A stretch of 15,287 nucleotides of DNA from Flavobacterium sp. (GCA_018062725.1 JAGORP010000045.1:1-15287); one strand, 5' to 3'; numbered from the stretch's first letter, positions 1-7,054 are shown. A program made the numbers and translations. Notes: a model not told the origin generated them from the sequence alone.

Positions 1-14
1 AAATTTAAATGAAT

Positions 15-52
15 AAAAAAATCCCAAGCTTAACACTCGGGATTTTTTTTTT
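15..52 (+). terminator. Rho-independent terminator of an upstream gene
   Basis: ATCCCAAG (21-28) pairs with CTCGGGAT (36-43) with one mismatch. The stem extends through the A-run before it and the T-run after it, and a long T tract follows. It probably ends a plus-strand gene lying to the left. The bases 1-12 can be read as three codons and a TGA stop, but that is too short to identify. The hairpin also insulates the graspetide genes from upstream transcription. Confidence 0.75.
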
Positions 53-116
53 ATTTTTTTTTTTTAAAAAAATTTTTTAAAAATAAAAAAAAATAATACT
101 TTTATAAAGTCATTAC

Positions 117-128
117 TATTTGCAAATA
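117..128. promoter_or_regulatory. 12-bp perfect palindrome upstream of the graspetide precursor
   Basis: TATTTGCAAATA is a perfect inverted repeat centred about 43 bp before the precursor start codon, in the only intergenic space that can hold the cluster promoter. It includes TATTTG, which resembles the 3' part of the Bacteroidota -7 element, although the exact TAnnTTTG spacing is not met here (TACTATTTG at 114-122 has one extra base). It may be an operator, a promoter part, or chance in AT-rich DNA. Confidence 0.25.
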
Positions 129-165
129 TCTGACACAAATTAAAAAAACTAAAAAAATTAACAAC

Positions 166-414
166 ATGAAAAAGAATGAAAATTCAAAGAAGCCGTTTTT
201 CGCTAAATTTTTAGAAAATCAAATTTCAAAAGACGAACAAAACGCAATTCAAGGTAGTGGGGGAACTACTAGTACAATTAGCGATACTTCGCAAACAATG
301 AAATATCCTTCCGATAGTGAGGATGGTCCAGGAAATGGAACAAAACCAACTTTAGATATTTTAGAAACGATGAAGTACCCATCGGATAGTGACGAATCAG
401 GAACAAGTATCTAA
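166..414 (+). CDS. Microviridin-type graspetide precursor peptide with two core repeats
   Basis: This gene encodes an 82-residue ribosomal precursor for a tricyclic peptide. The leader carries PFFAKFLE at residues 10-17, matching the PFFARFLE helix that microviridin ligases bind. Residues 21-33 (SKDEQNAIQGSGG) look like a Bacteroidota Gly-Gly leader end, suggesting cleavage near G33. Two cores follow: T44-D53 (TMKYPSDSED) and T68-E77 (TMKYPSDSDE), joined by a Gly/Pro-containing linker; the second is followed by SGTSI. By the known microviridin pattern the rings would be Thr1-Asp7 and Ser6-acid9 (esters) and Lys3-acid10 (amide). Multi-core precursors of this type are known from Bacteroidota (for example chryseoviridins). 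Microviridins usually inhibit serine proteases; that role is inference here. The position usually aromatic after PSD is Ser in both cores. The two ligase genes lie immediately downstream. Confidence 0.93.
   Translation: MKKNENSKKPFFAKFLENQISKDEQNAIQGSGGTTSTISDTSQTMKYPSDSEDGPGNGTKPTLDILETMKYPSDSDESGTSI
295..324 (+). other. Graspetide core 1 (TMKYPSDSED)
   Basis: Residues 44-53 of the precursor. The predicted donors are Thr44, Lys46 and Ser49. The predicted acceptors are Asp50, Glu52 (small ester ring) and Asp53 (amide ring). Gly-Pro-Gly follows directly, where an aromatic residue usually follows in cyanobacterial microviridins. Confidence 0.85.
367..396 (+). other. Graspetide core 2 (TMKYPSDSDE)
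   Basis: Residues 68-77 of the precursor. The first eight residues are identical to core 1. The two last acidic positions are reversed: Asp76 at the small-ester position and Glu77 at the amide position. Five of the eight shared codons differ synonymously from core 1, so the duplication is not recent. The peptide ends five residues later (SGTSI). Confidence 0.85.
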
Positions 415-423
415 TTAAAAACT

Positions 424-459
424 ATAGTGGAACAATTTAAAGTTGTTCCACTATTTTTT
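424..459 (+). terminator. Intrinsic terminator or attenuator between precursor and ligase genes
   Basis: ATAGTGGAACAA (424-435) pairs perfectly with TTGTTCCACTAT (443-454) across a 7-nt loop, and a T-run ends at 459. It lies 9 nt after the precursor stop and ends 4 nt before the ligase ATG at 464. It probably ends most transcripts after the precursor and lets a fraction continue into the ligases, giving excess substrate over enzyme. Because it abuts the start codon it could also limit ligase translation. Confidence 0.85.
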
Positions 460-463
460 GCAT

Positions 464-1441
464 ATGATTTTATGTATCACGCACAGCAATGATTTTTATG
501 CTATAGATATTGTTATTAAAAAATTAAAAGAATTAGGACAAGAAGTAATCCGATTTAATTCTGACGATTTTTCATATAAAATTCATTTCGAATACTGCAA
601 TTTTTCCAACCAGCAAGTTCTAAGGATAACAACTCCCGATTTTGACATTACTTCGGACCAAATTAAAGCAGTTTGGTATAGAAAGTTATGGACTATTAAC
701 ATACCCGAAAATTTAGAGGAAGCCTACAAAAAAATATATTACCAAGAGTACACCACGATGCGTACTATATTTTTTGATTCCCTTAAAAAAGCTTTTTGGA
801 TCAATCCAATAAGTATTGACCATGAAATAGGAGAAAATAAATTCCACCAATTACAATTAGCTTCCAGCTCTGGATTGCAAATACCAAAAAGTATTTTTAC
901 AAATAATCCTAAAGCGGTAATGCATTTTTTTCATTCAATTCCCAACAAACAAATGATTGCAAAATTGCATGGCTCCTTATCTAGGAGCATGTCTGGAAAT
1001 ACTCCTTTTTTCCCTACCACAGTAATTCAGGAGGAAGATTTGGAGAATTTAGACACCTTACAGTATTGCCCTATGATTTTTCAAGAACGAATAGACAAAC
1101 AATACGAATTGCGAATTATTTATGTAGATGGAACATTTTTTACAGGATTGATCAATGCGCAAGATTCTTTAAAAGGTGTGGATGACTGGCGAGCTGCCAA
1201 TGATATTTTCCCGAAATGGCAGTTATATTCGCTTCCAAAAAACATTTGCGATTCTCTCACAAAGATGATGAAAGAAATGAATCTGTATTTTGGCGCCATC
1301 GACATGATTCGAAACAAAGCTGGGGAATATATTTTCTTAGAAGTAAACCCACAAGGGGAATGGGGTATGTTACAAAGAGATTTAGGGTATCCTATAGGGG
1401 AAACTATTGGAGAAAAAATTGCCTTGCACCAACCAACTTAA
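464..1441 (+). CDS. ATP-grasp graspetide ligase, MdnB/MvdC-like (macrolactam-forming)
   Basis: This 325-residue ATP-grasp enzyme likely forms the Lys-to-acid amide crosslink of the core peptide after the ester rings are made. It begins MILCITHSNDF, like known MdnB proteins. Shared family blocks include VWYRKLW (residues 70-76), Lys167 in the nucleotide-binding strand (IAKLHG), CPMIFQE (202-208), ELR (215-217), FGAIDMIR (276-283) and FLEVNPQGEWGML (291-303), where Glu293 and Asn295 should bind Mg2+. The EWGML ending and DWRAAN (241-246) separate it from the MdnC type. A TTG at 443 would extend the frame by seven residues but lies in the 3' arm of the hairpin, so the ATG at 464 is preferred. 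The next ligase starts 23 nt downstream in the same operon. The lactam assignment rests on remembered MdnB sequence and was not aligned. Confidence 0.92.
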   Translation: MILCITHSNDFYAIDIVIKKLKELGQEVIRFNSDDFSYKIHFEYCNFSNQQVLRITTPDFDITSDQIKAVWYRKLWTINIPENLEEAYKKIYYQEYTTMRTIFFDSLKKAFWINPISIDHEIGENKFHQLQLASSSGLQIPKSIFTNNPKAVMHFFHSIPNKQMIAKLHGSLSRSMSGNTPFFPTTVIQEEDLENLDTLQYCPMIFQERIDKQYELRIIYVDGTFFTGLINAQDSLKGVDDWRAANDIFPKWQLYSLPKNICDSLTKMMKEMNLYFGAIDMIRNKAGEYIFLEVNPQGEWGMLQRDLGYPIGETIGEKIALHQPT

Positions 1442-1464
1442 AATATAAATTTAAGTCCTAAAAA

Positions 1465-2487
1465 ATGAAAAAAGTATTGATAATTACACATTCAGCAGAT
1501 AATGAATGTATTAAAATAGTTTCCAATAAAATTAAAGAAAAAAATGGGTTGGCTATTCGTTTTAATGTAGACGAATATCCCCTAAAATATAGCATTACTT
1601 CCAGTTTTGAAGAAGGCGAATGGAAGGTCTATTTAAACCATGAAGGAACTACAACTGCCATTCACGATGTAGAATCGGTTTGGTATAGAAGAAGTCACAA
1701 TTTAGCATCAGGACTTCCTACTGTTTTGGATGCAGAATTTTTAAGTAGTGCTTATGGCGAAATTCGAGCTACTTTATTTGGTATGCTAGAAAGTTTAAAT
1801 TGTTTTCAAATCAGTAAATTTAGCCAATACCGAAGACTCGACAGTAAAGAAGAACAAATGAAAATAGCTTCGCATCTTGGCCTGAAAGTACCCGAAACCT
1901 GCATTACCAATAATCCTACCGATGCCAAAAAATTTGTAATGGCAAGGCCAAATGGAGTTATCTCAAAAATGCAAAGTTCCTTTGCCATAATGAAAGATGG
2001 CGTAGAAAATGTCGTTTTTACGAATATAGTAAAGGAAGAAGATTTGGAAACCATTGCTTCGTTACAGTTTTGTCCAATGCAGTTTCAAGAGAAATTAGAC
2101 AAAAAACTAGAATTACGAGTTACTATTGTTGGAGATAAGGTATTTACCTTTGCTATTGACTCCCAAAAGAATGCAAATGCAAAAATAGATTGGAGAAAAG
2201 AAGGTAGAACAATGATACAAGATTGGGTTCCTTATGATTTACCAGATTCTATTACTGAAAAATTGCTTCGCATGATGGATATTTATCAAATTAATTATGG
2301 TGCAATAGACATTATTGTAACTCCTGAAGAAGAGTATTATTTTTTAGAGATTAACTCGGCTGGTGAATTTTTCTGGTTGGATCGCTTAATAAATGGTGCC
2401 ATTTCGGAACAAATTGCCAAAGTACTTCTTGGAGAATCTTATAGAAGATATGAACCCGTTATGGAAGAGCGCTTAACGAGAGCCTGA
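1465..2487 (+). CDS. ATP-grasp graspetide ligase, MdnC/MvdD-like (macrolactone-forming)
   Basis: This 340-residue ATP-grasp enzyme likely makes the two omega-ester rings (Thr1-Asp7 and Ser6-acid9) on each core, which in microviridin pathways precedes the amide ring. Matches to the MdnC type are VWYRRSH (residues 72-78), Lys168 (ISKMQS), CPMQFQEKL (203-211), ELRVTIVG (216-223), IDWRKEGR (241-248), NYGAIDIIV (277-285) and FLEINSAGEFFWL (293-305), with Glu295 and Asn297 as metal ligands. The FFW block and DWRKEGR are the clearest differences from the first ligase. The usual NPxGEFFW is NSAGEFFW here. A charged tail of about 18 residues (from about residue 323) extends beyond the MdnC end as recalled. 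It is the last gene of the cluster and ends at a shared terminator. Both ligases share the N-terminal and ATP-grasp layout, consistent with an old duplication. Confidence 0.92.
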   Translation: MKKVLIITHSADNECIKIVSNKIKEKNGLAIRFNVDEYPLKYSITSSFEEGEWKVYLNHEGTTTAIHDVESVWYRRSHNLASGLPTVLDAEFLSSAYGEIRATLFGMLESLNCFQISKFSQYRRLDSKEEQMKIASHLGLKVPETCITNNPTDAKKFVMARPNGVISKMQSSFAIMKDGVENVVFTNIVKEEDLETIASLQFCPMQFQEKLDKKLELRVTIVGDKVFTFAIDSQKNANAKIDWRKEGRTMIQDWVPYDLPDSITEKLLRMMDIYQINYGAIDIIVTPEEEYYFLEINSAGEFFWLDRLINGAISEQIAKVLLGESYRRYEPVMEERLTRA

Positions 2488-2517
2488 AATTATAAGCTAG
2501 CTATTATGTAGGTAACT

Positions 2518-2550
2518 AAAAAATCCCGTCAAATGAGACGGGATTTTTTT
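2518..2550. terminator. Bidirectional terminator between the graspetide cluster and glyA
   Basis: AAAAAATCCCGTC (2518-2530) pairs with GACGGGATTTTTT (2537-2549) over a 6-nt loop. With A-runs on one side and T-runs on the other it works on both strands. It ends the ligase operon (plus) and serves the convergent glyA gene (minus). Confidence 0.9.
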
Positions 2551-2570
2551 ATTTTATATTTTTGAAAATA

Positions 2571-3845
2571 CTAGAAAACAAACATTGCTCTCTCGCTCAT
2601 CATATCGTTCACCTCATCGGCTACTTGCTCTAAAATTTCTTCGTTAGTGTGATTCATTAATACTCTATCAATTAAATCAACTACAGTTTCCATATCACTT
2701 TCAACCAAACCGCGAGTAGTAATGGCAGGCGTTCCAACACGAATACCTGAAGTAACAAACGGCGATTTATCATCAAATGGAACCATATTTTTATTTACGG
2801 TAATTTCGGCTTTAACCAACGCATTTTCAGCTTCTTTCCCAGAGATATTTTTGTTACGCAAATCAATCAACATCATGTGATTATCTGTTCCGCCTGAAAT
2901 AATATTATACCCTCTTTTTACAAAAGCTTCGGCCATCGCTTGTGCATTTTTTTGCACTTGAACGGCATATCTAAAAAACTCATCTGTCAAACATTCTCCA
3001 AAGGCAACCGCTTTTGCTGCAATAATATGCATTAAAGGTCCACCTTGATTTCCAGGAAAAACCGACATATCTAACACATGACTCATCATTCTGATTTCGC
3101 CTTTTGGAGTGGTTAATCCCCATGGGTTTTCAAAATCTTTTCCCATCATAATCATACCACCACGAGGTCCACGTAATGTTTTATGAGTGGTTGTAGTTAC
3201 AATATGGCAATGCGGAATTGGGTCATTCATTAATCCTTTAGCAATTAATCCAGCAGGATGAGAAATATCGGCCATCAAAATAGCTCCGACTGAATCGGCA
3301 ATTTTACGAAAACGCTCAAAATCCATATCACGAGAATATGCAGAGGCACCAGCAATGATTAACTTTGGTTGCTCTTTTGTTGCTATTTCTTGAATTTTAT
3401 CATAATTCAAAACTCCTGTTTCAGCATCTACCCCATAAAATACCGGACTATAAAGTTTACCTGAAAAGTTAACAGGCGAACCATGAGTTAAGTGTCCTCC
3501 ATGCGACAAATCGAAACCTAAAATTTTATCTCCAGGCTTCAAACAAGCGGCAAAAACAGCTGTATTAGCCTGAGAACCAGAGTGAGGTTGCACGTTAACA
3601 TATTCAGCTCCAAAAAGTGCTTTCGCTCTATCTATTGCTATTTGTTCTACAATATCTACTACTTCACAACCTCCGTAATATCTCTTTCCAGGATATCCTT
3701 CAGCATATTTGTTAGTTAAACAAGAACCTGCGGCTTCCATTACTTGGTCGCTCACAAAATTCTCTGAAGCAATTAGTTCAATTCCGTGAATTTGTCTATC
3801 TTGTTCATCAAGAATTAAGTCAAAAATTTGTTCGTCGCGTTGCAT
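2571..3845 (-). CDS. glyA: Serine hydroxymethyltransferase
   Basis: This cytosolic PLP enzyme converts serine and tetrahydrofolate to glycine and 5,10-methylene-tetrahydrofolate, the main one-carbon entry. At 424 residues it is of usual bacterial length. The start is the ATG at 3845. Visible family signatures are IELIASENF (residues 22-30), [13 protein letters not shown] (47-59), HSGSQAN (88-94), SHGGHLTHG (114-122), [10 protein letters not shown] (191-200) and the PLP-lysine segment [14 protein letters not shown] (217-230) with Lys222 as the Schiff-base residue. All expected catalytic blocks are present, so it should be active. It is transcribed away from fumarylacetoacetase and converges on the graspetide operon. 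It has no apparent functional link to either. Confidence 0.98.
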   Translation of the reverse strand: MQRDEQIFDLILDEQDRQIHGIELIASENFVSDQVMEAAGSCLTNKYAEGYPGKRYYGGCEVVDIVEQIAIDRAKALFGAEYVNVQPHSGSQANTAVFAACLKPGDKILGFDLSHGGHLTHGSPVNFSGKLYSPVFYGVDAETGVLNYDKIQEIATKEQPKLIIAGASAYSRDMDFERFRKIADSVGAILMADISHPAGLIAKGLMNDPIPHCHIVTTTTHKTLRGPRGGMIMMGKDFENPWGLTTPKGEIRMMSHVLDMSVFPGNQGGPLMHIIAAKAVAFGECLTDEFFRYAVQVQKNAQAMAEAFVKRGYNIISGGTDNHMMLIDLRNKNISGKEAENALVKAEITVNKNMVPFDDKSPFVTSGIRVGTPAITTRGLVESDMETVVDLIDRVLMNHTNEEILEQVADEVNDMMSERAMFVF

Positions 3846-3871
3846 TTCTTATAAATTTGTTAAATCGTGCT

Positions 3872-3879
3872 CAAAAATA
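3872..3879 (-). promoter_or_regulatory. Putative glyA -7 element
   Basis: On the minus strand this reads TATTTTTG, matching the Bacteroidota TAnnTTTG element, and lies 26 nt before the glyA start codon. No clear TTG -33 element was found at the expected spacing, so the call is tentative. Confidence 0.35.
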
Positions 3880-3888
3880 CGAAAAGTG

Positions 3889-3919
3889 TTTGGTAAAATG
3901 GTAATAGAAACTATATTTG
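3889..3919 (+). promoter_or_regulatory. Bacteroidota-type promoter for fumarylacetoacetase
   Basis: TTTG (3889-3892) and TATATTTG (3912-3919) are separated by 19 nt, the usual arrangement for the Bacteroidota primary sigma factor. The start codon lies 38 nt after the -7 element. This is the best complete promoter match in the window. Confidence 0.65.
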
Positions 3920-3957
3920 AACAATCAAATTAATGATTTATCACAAAAAATAATATT

Positions 3958-5244
3958 ATGCCTATAACAGCTAACAATCCGGATCGAAAATCGTGGTTGG
4001 AGATTTCACAAAATAGCGATTTCCCTATTCAGAACATTCCTTTTGGGGTTTTTTTAACCAAAGAAAATATCGTAACGGTTGGGTCTCGCATAGGTGATTT
4101 TGCAATTGATTTAGGAGCTTTACAACAATTAGGATACTTCGAAGGAATTGAATTAACGGATGATGTTTTCATGCAAGACACCTTAAATGATTTTATCTCT
4201 GACGGAAAAAAAACATGGCGATTGGTTCGTAATCGTATTGCCGATATTTTTGATGCCGAGAATTCAAAATTAAGAGATAACAAAAAACATCGCGATGTTG
4301 TTATTTTCAATATGGAAGACGTAGAAATGCAACTTCCAGTATTCATTGGCGATTATACCGACTTTTACTCTAGTAGAGAACATGCTACAAATGTTGGAAT
4401 GATGTTTCGGGACCCTGCCAATGCCTTATTACCAAACTGGTTACATATTCCTGTGGGATACCACGGAAGAAGTTCTACCATCGTTCCTTCTGGAATTCCG
4501 GTTCACCGACCTATGGGACAAACACTCCCAAATGGAGAAACGCAACCCATTTTTGGGCCTTCCCGCTTGGTTGATTTCGAATTAGAAACCGCATTCATCA
4601 CGACCGATGCCAATATAATGGGAGAAAACATTCCGGTTGATGAAGCAGAAGAATATATCTTCGGAATGGTTTTATTAAACGACTGGAGCGCTCGTGATAT
4701 TCAAAAATGGGAATATGTGCCCCTTGGACCTTTCTTAGCCAAAAACTTTGCTTCTTCGATTTCACCTTGGATTGTAACCATGGATGCTTTAGAGCCTTTC
4801 CGTTGCGCTTCCCCAAAACAAGAAGATCCAAAACCACTACCCTATTTACAACAAAAAGGAGATCATGCCTTCGATATCAATTTGGAAGTTGCTATTGCCC
4901 CTGAAAATGTAGAAGAAAGCATCGTTTCTAAATCGAATTTAAAATACATGTATTGGACCATGAGCCAACAATTAGCGCACCATACCATTAATGGCTGCCG
5001 CATCAATTCTGGCGATATGATGGGATCAGGAACTATTTCTGGACCAACAGAAGATTCTTATGGATCAATGTTAGAATTAACTTGGGGCGGACAAAAACCT
5101 ATCCCAATGAAAGATGGTTCCGAACGTAAATTCATCAACGATGGCGACACAGTAATCGTAAGAGGATTTTGTCAAAATGAAGACATTAGAATTGGTTTCG
5201 GAGAAGTATCTACTAAATTACTTCCTCCAATTCCAACAAAATAA
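3958..5244 (+). CDS. fahA: Fumarylacetoacetase
   Basis: This enzyme hydrolyses 4-fumarylacetoacetate to fumarate and acetoacetate, the last step of tyrosine and phenylalanine catabolism through homogentisate. The 428 residues match the eukaryote-like FAH family, with an SH3-like N-terminal domain (about 1-125) and the FAH beta-roll catalytic domain. By comparison with mammalian FAH, the metal ligands appear to be Asp135 (YTDFYSS), Glu208 and Glu210 (DFELET) and Asp242 (NDWSARD). The catalytic His is His142 (SREHATNVG). The conserved GYHGRSS (residues 167-173) and PLGPFLAKNF (255-264) blocks are intact. It starts 112 nt from the divergent glyA gene and has its own promoter and terminator, so it is probably monocistronic. 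No other tyrosine-degradation gene lies in the window. Confidence 0.97.
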   Translation: MPITANNPDRKSWLEISQNSDFPIQNIPFGVFLTKENIVTVGSRIGDFAIDLGALQQLGYFEGIELTDDVFMQDTLNDFISDGKKTWRLVRNRIADIFDAENSKLRDNKKHRDVVIFNMEDVEMQLPVFIGDYTDFYSSREHATNVGMMFRDPANALLPNWLHIPVGYHGRSSTIVPSGIPVHRPMGQTLPNGETQPIFGPSRLVDFELETAFITTDANIMGENIPVDEAEEYIFGMVLLNDWSARDIQKWEYVPLGPFLAKNFASSISPWIVTMDALEPFRCASPKQEDPKPLPYLQQKGDHAFDINLEVAIAPENVEESIVSKSNLKYMYWTMSQQLAHHTINGCRINSGDMMGSGTISGPTEDSYGSMLELTWGGQKPIPMKDGSERKFINDGDTVIVRGFCQNEDIRIGFGEVSTKLLPPIPTK

Positions 5245-5251
5245 TAGTTAT

Positions 5252-5281
5252 AAGACTCCGAGAAATCGGGGTCTTTTTTTT
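5252..5281 (+). terminator. Terminator after fumarylacetoacetase
   Basis: AAGACTCCG (5252-5260) pairs with CGGGGTCTT (5267-5275), with one G-T wobble and a 6-nt loop, followed by a T-run to 5281. It starts 7 nt after the stop codon. Confidence 0.85.
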
Positions 5282-5307
5282 TGGCCTACTATTTGCTTTC
5301 AATCTCT

Positions 5308-5315
5308 TATATTTG
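5308..5315 (+). promoter_or_regulatory. -7 promoter element for the lipoprotein gene
   Basis: TATATTTG matches TAnnTTTG exactly. A TTG at 5281-5283 is 24 nt upstream, slightly long for a -33 element. The start codon is only 15 nt downstream, so the mRNA leader would be very short. Confidence 0.5.
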
Positions 5316-5330
5316 CTAAAATTCAGAATT

Positions 5331-6518
5331 ATGAAGAAAATTACTTCTCTTTTTTTATTGCTTGCTTTTTTACTAAGTTGTAGTGGCGTGAAAAGAACAC
5401 AATCTATGCTTAGCGACGGAAATTACGATGGTGCTATAAATCGTGCCATTGACAACCTCAAAACCAATAAAAATTCCAAAAACAAACAAGATTATATTTA
5501 CCTCCTAGAGGAAGCTTTCGCTAAAGCAAAACAAAGAGATTTAGATGATATTGCCATGCGTCAAAAAGATGGCAGTCCTTCACACTTGGAAAAAATCTAC
5601 AATCTTTATCTTCAATTACAAAATCGTCAAGAACGTATCCGTCCGTTATTGCCCTTAGCTTTATTAACTGAAGGACGAAATGCCATTTTCCCGTTTGATG
5701 ATTATTCCGATGAAATTATCAGTACCAAATCAAAGTTATCAGCTTATTTATACGATAATGCTAAAAAACTAATGAAAACTAACGATAAATACAATTATCG
5801 TCAAGCTTATGATGATTTTGGCTACTTGGAAGAAATTAATCCAAATTACAAAGATGCCAAACAATTAATGTCGGAATGCCAATTTAAAGGAACCGATTTT
5901 GTACACGTGTATACCAAAAACGAAACTAATATGGTAATACCAACCCGTTTACAAAGCGATCTTTTAGACTTTAGCACTTTCGGATTAAACGACAAATGGA
6001 CGGTATATCACAGCAATCGACAAAAAGACATAAAATACGACTTTGCTTTATTGGTAAATTTCAGAAACATCAACATTTCACCAGAACAAATAAAAGAGCG
6101 TGAGTTTACCAAAGAAAAACAAATTGCAGATGGCAAAAAACCTTTATTAGATGCTAACGGAAACCAAGTAAAAGATGACAAAGGAAATGTCGTAATGGTA
6201 GACAACCTGAAAACTGTTCGCGCAACCATTTATGAATTCAAACAATTTAAATCTTGTCAAGTTACTGCTAAAGTTGATTATATCGATTTCAGAAGCAATC
6301 AACTGATTGACACATTTCCTTTATCAAGTGAATTTGTATTTGAATATATTTATGCCAATTATAATGGCGATCGTAATGCCTGCGATAGTGATTATTTGCA
6401 ATATTTTGGCCGACGTGCAGCGCCTTTTCCAAGCAATGAACAAATGGTGTATGATAGTGGTGAAGATTTAAAAAGCAAATTAAAAAGCATTATTACTAAA
6501 AATAAATTTAGAAAATAA
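5331..6518 (+). CDS. Uncharacterised lipoprotein with TPR-like helical region
   Basis: The 395-residue protein begins MKKITSLFLLLAFLLSC, a lipoprotein signal peptide with lipobox LLSC and lipidated Cys17. It should be anchored to a membrane on the periplasmic side or at the outer membrane. The N-terminal half is helical and TPR-like: YDGAINRAIDNLKTN soon after the lipobox, and YRQAYDDFGYLEEINPNYKDAKQL further on. The C-terminal half is richer in beta-type segments (for example ALLVNFRNINI and SCQVTAKVDYIDFR) and has no motif I recognise. A TTG 18 nt upstream (5313) would add six residues before the signal peptide, so the ATG at 5331 is preferred. It stands alone between its own promoter and a bidirectional terminator. 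TPR-like lipoproteins often help assemble envelope complexes, but no specific role can be given. Confidence 0.85.
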   Translation: MKKITSLFLLLAFLLSCSGVKRTQSMLSDGNYDGAINRAIDNLKTNKNSKNKQDYIYLLEEAFAKAKQRDLDDIAMRQKDGSPSHLEKIYNLYLQLQNRQERIRPLLPLALLTEGRNAIFPFDDYSDEIISTKSKLSAYLYDNAKKLMKTNDKYNYRQAYDDFGYLEEINPNYKDAKQLMSECQFKGTDFVHVYTKNETNMVIPTRLQSDLLDFSTFGLNDKWTVYHSNRQKDIKYDFALLVNFRNINISPEQIKEREFTKEKQIADGKKPLLDANGNQVKDDKGNVVMVDNLKTVRATIYEFKQFKSCQVTAKVDYIDFRSNQLIDTFPLSSEFVFEYIYANYNGDRNACDSDYLQYFGRRAAPFPSNEQMVYDSGEDLKSKLKSIITKNKFRK

Positions 6519-6522
6519 CCTG

Positions 6523-6560
6523 AAAAACGTCTCATTATAAGTGAGACGTTTTTTTTTTTT
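6523..6560. terminator. Bidirectional terminator between the lipoprotein and bacilliredoxin genes
   Basis: AAAAACGTCTCA (6523-6534) pairs perfectly with TGAGACGTTTTT (6542-6553) over a 7-nt loop. T-runs on both strands let it serve both convergent genes. Confidence 0.9.
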
Positions 6561-6946
6561 TACAAATAGTTTTTTAATTCTGCTGCTGATATGTCACTAT
6601 GGGAAGCATCATAAACCGAAACCCCACTTTTTATCACCAGAATTTGTGGTGATTGATGCACCACATCAAACCGAGAAGCAATCGCATTCGAAAGGGCTCT
6701 ATATTCTAATAAATCTAAAAAATAAGGCACAATTTTATCTTCAAGGTCAAACTCTTTTTCAAATTGTTTCAATACCATTCGACTAACACTACAACGAGTA
6801 CTGTGTTTAAAAATAATAACAACCTGATCATTAGAGATTTCTACCATCTCCTCTATTTGTTGTTCATCGGTTAACAACCTCCAATTCATTTTTGGACTTG
6901 AAGTTTCATCATTCGAATCTCCAAAAATAGTCTTAAAAAAACTCAT
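6560..6946 (-). CDS. ytxJ: Monothiol bacilliredoxin (YtxJ family)
   Basis: This 128-residue thioredoxin-fold protein matches the YtxJ family of bacillithiol-dependent monothiol redox proteins, which remove bacillithiol from oxidised proteins in the cytoplasm. The active-site region is KHSTRCSVS (residues 47-55): one cysteine, Cys52, followed by Ser55 where a dithiol thioredoxin would have its second Cys. The cis-proline region is QSPQ (98-101). The strand VVIIF (42-46) and the segment QILVIKSG (101-108) fit the fold. Many Bacteroidota make bacillithiol, so the role is plausible. It is divergent from clpB and converges on the lipoprotein gene. I am sure of the family and less sure of the physiological partner. 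Confidence 0.88.
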   Translation of the reverse strand: MSFFKTIFGDSNDETSSPKMNWRLLTDEQQIEEMVEISNDQVVIIFKHSTRCSVSRMVLKQFEKEFDLEDKIVPYFLDLLEYRALSNAIASRFDVVHQSPQILVIKSGVSVYDASHSDISAAELKNYL

Positions 6947-6983
6947 ATTTCTTTATTTATAAGCCATTTTGTCGTGTTTTTAC

Positions 6984-6997
6984 TTGTAAACTTACAA
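6984..6997. promoter_or_regulatory. Inverted repeat between ytxJ and clpB
   Basis: TTGTAA and TTACAA flank a two-base centre (6990-6991), giving a symmetric site in the divergent intergenic region. A regulator could bind here to control one or both genes. Chance in AT-rich DNA is possible. Confidence 0.25.
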
Positions 6998-7054
6998 AAA
7001 AACAGCCAATTTGTCTTGATTTTAACATTGGAACATAAATTGTCCCATCTTTTG

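Noticed and set aside
41..93. Long T and A homopolymer tracts as a phase-variable or curved-DNA element
   Set aside because: The T-run is explained by the terminator and the rest by low-complexity intergenic DNA; no coding frame depends on it.
443..463. TTG start giving a 332-residue first ligase
   Set aside because: The TTG lies in the 3' arm of the terminator hairpin. The extra seven residues are absent from MdnB as recalled, and ATG at 464 gives the expected N-terminus.
15..2550. Similar hairpins (ATCCC...GGGAT) at both ends of the graspetide locus as marks of a mobile insertion
   Set aside because: Such stems are common flavobacterial terminators. There is no integrase, transposase, tRNA or target duplication, and loops and flanks differ.
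6541..6786. Plus-strand open frame opposite the bacilliredoxin gene
   Set aside because: It is a shadow of the minus-strand YtxJ-family gene, which has clear active-site motifs; the plus-strand frame starts in the terminator T-run.
7029..7046. Imperfect inverted repeat GGAACA/TGTCCC upstream of clpB as a heat-shock operator
   Set aside because: It has a mismatch in a 6-bp stem and no similarity to CIRCE. Not enough to call.
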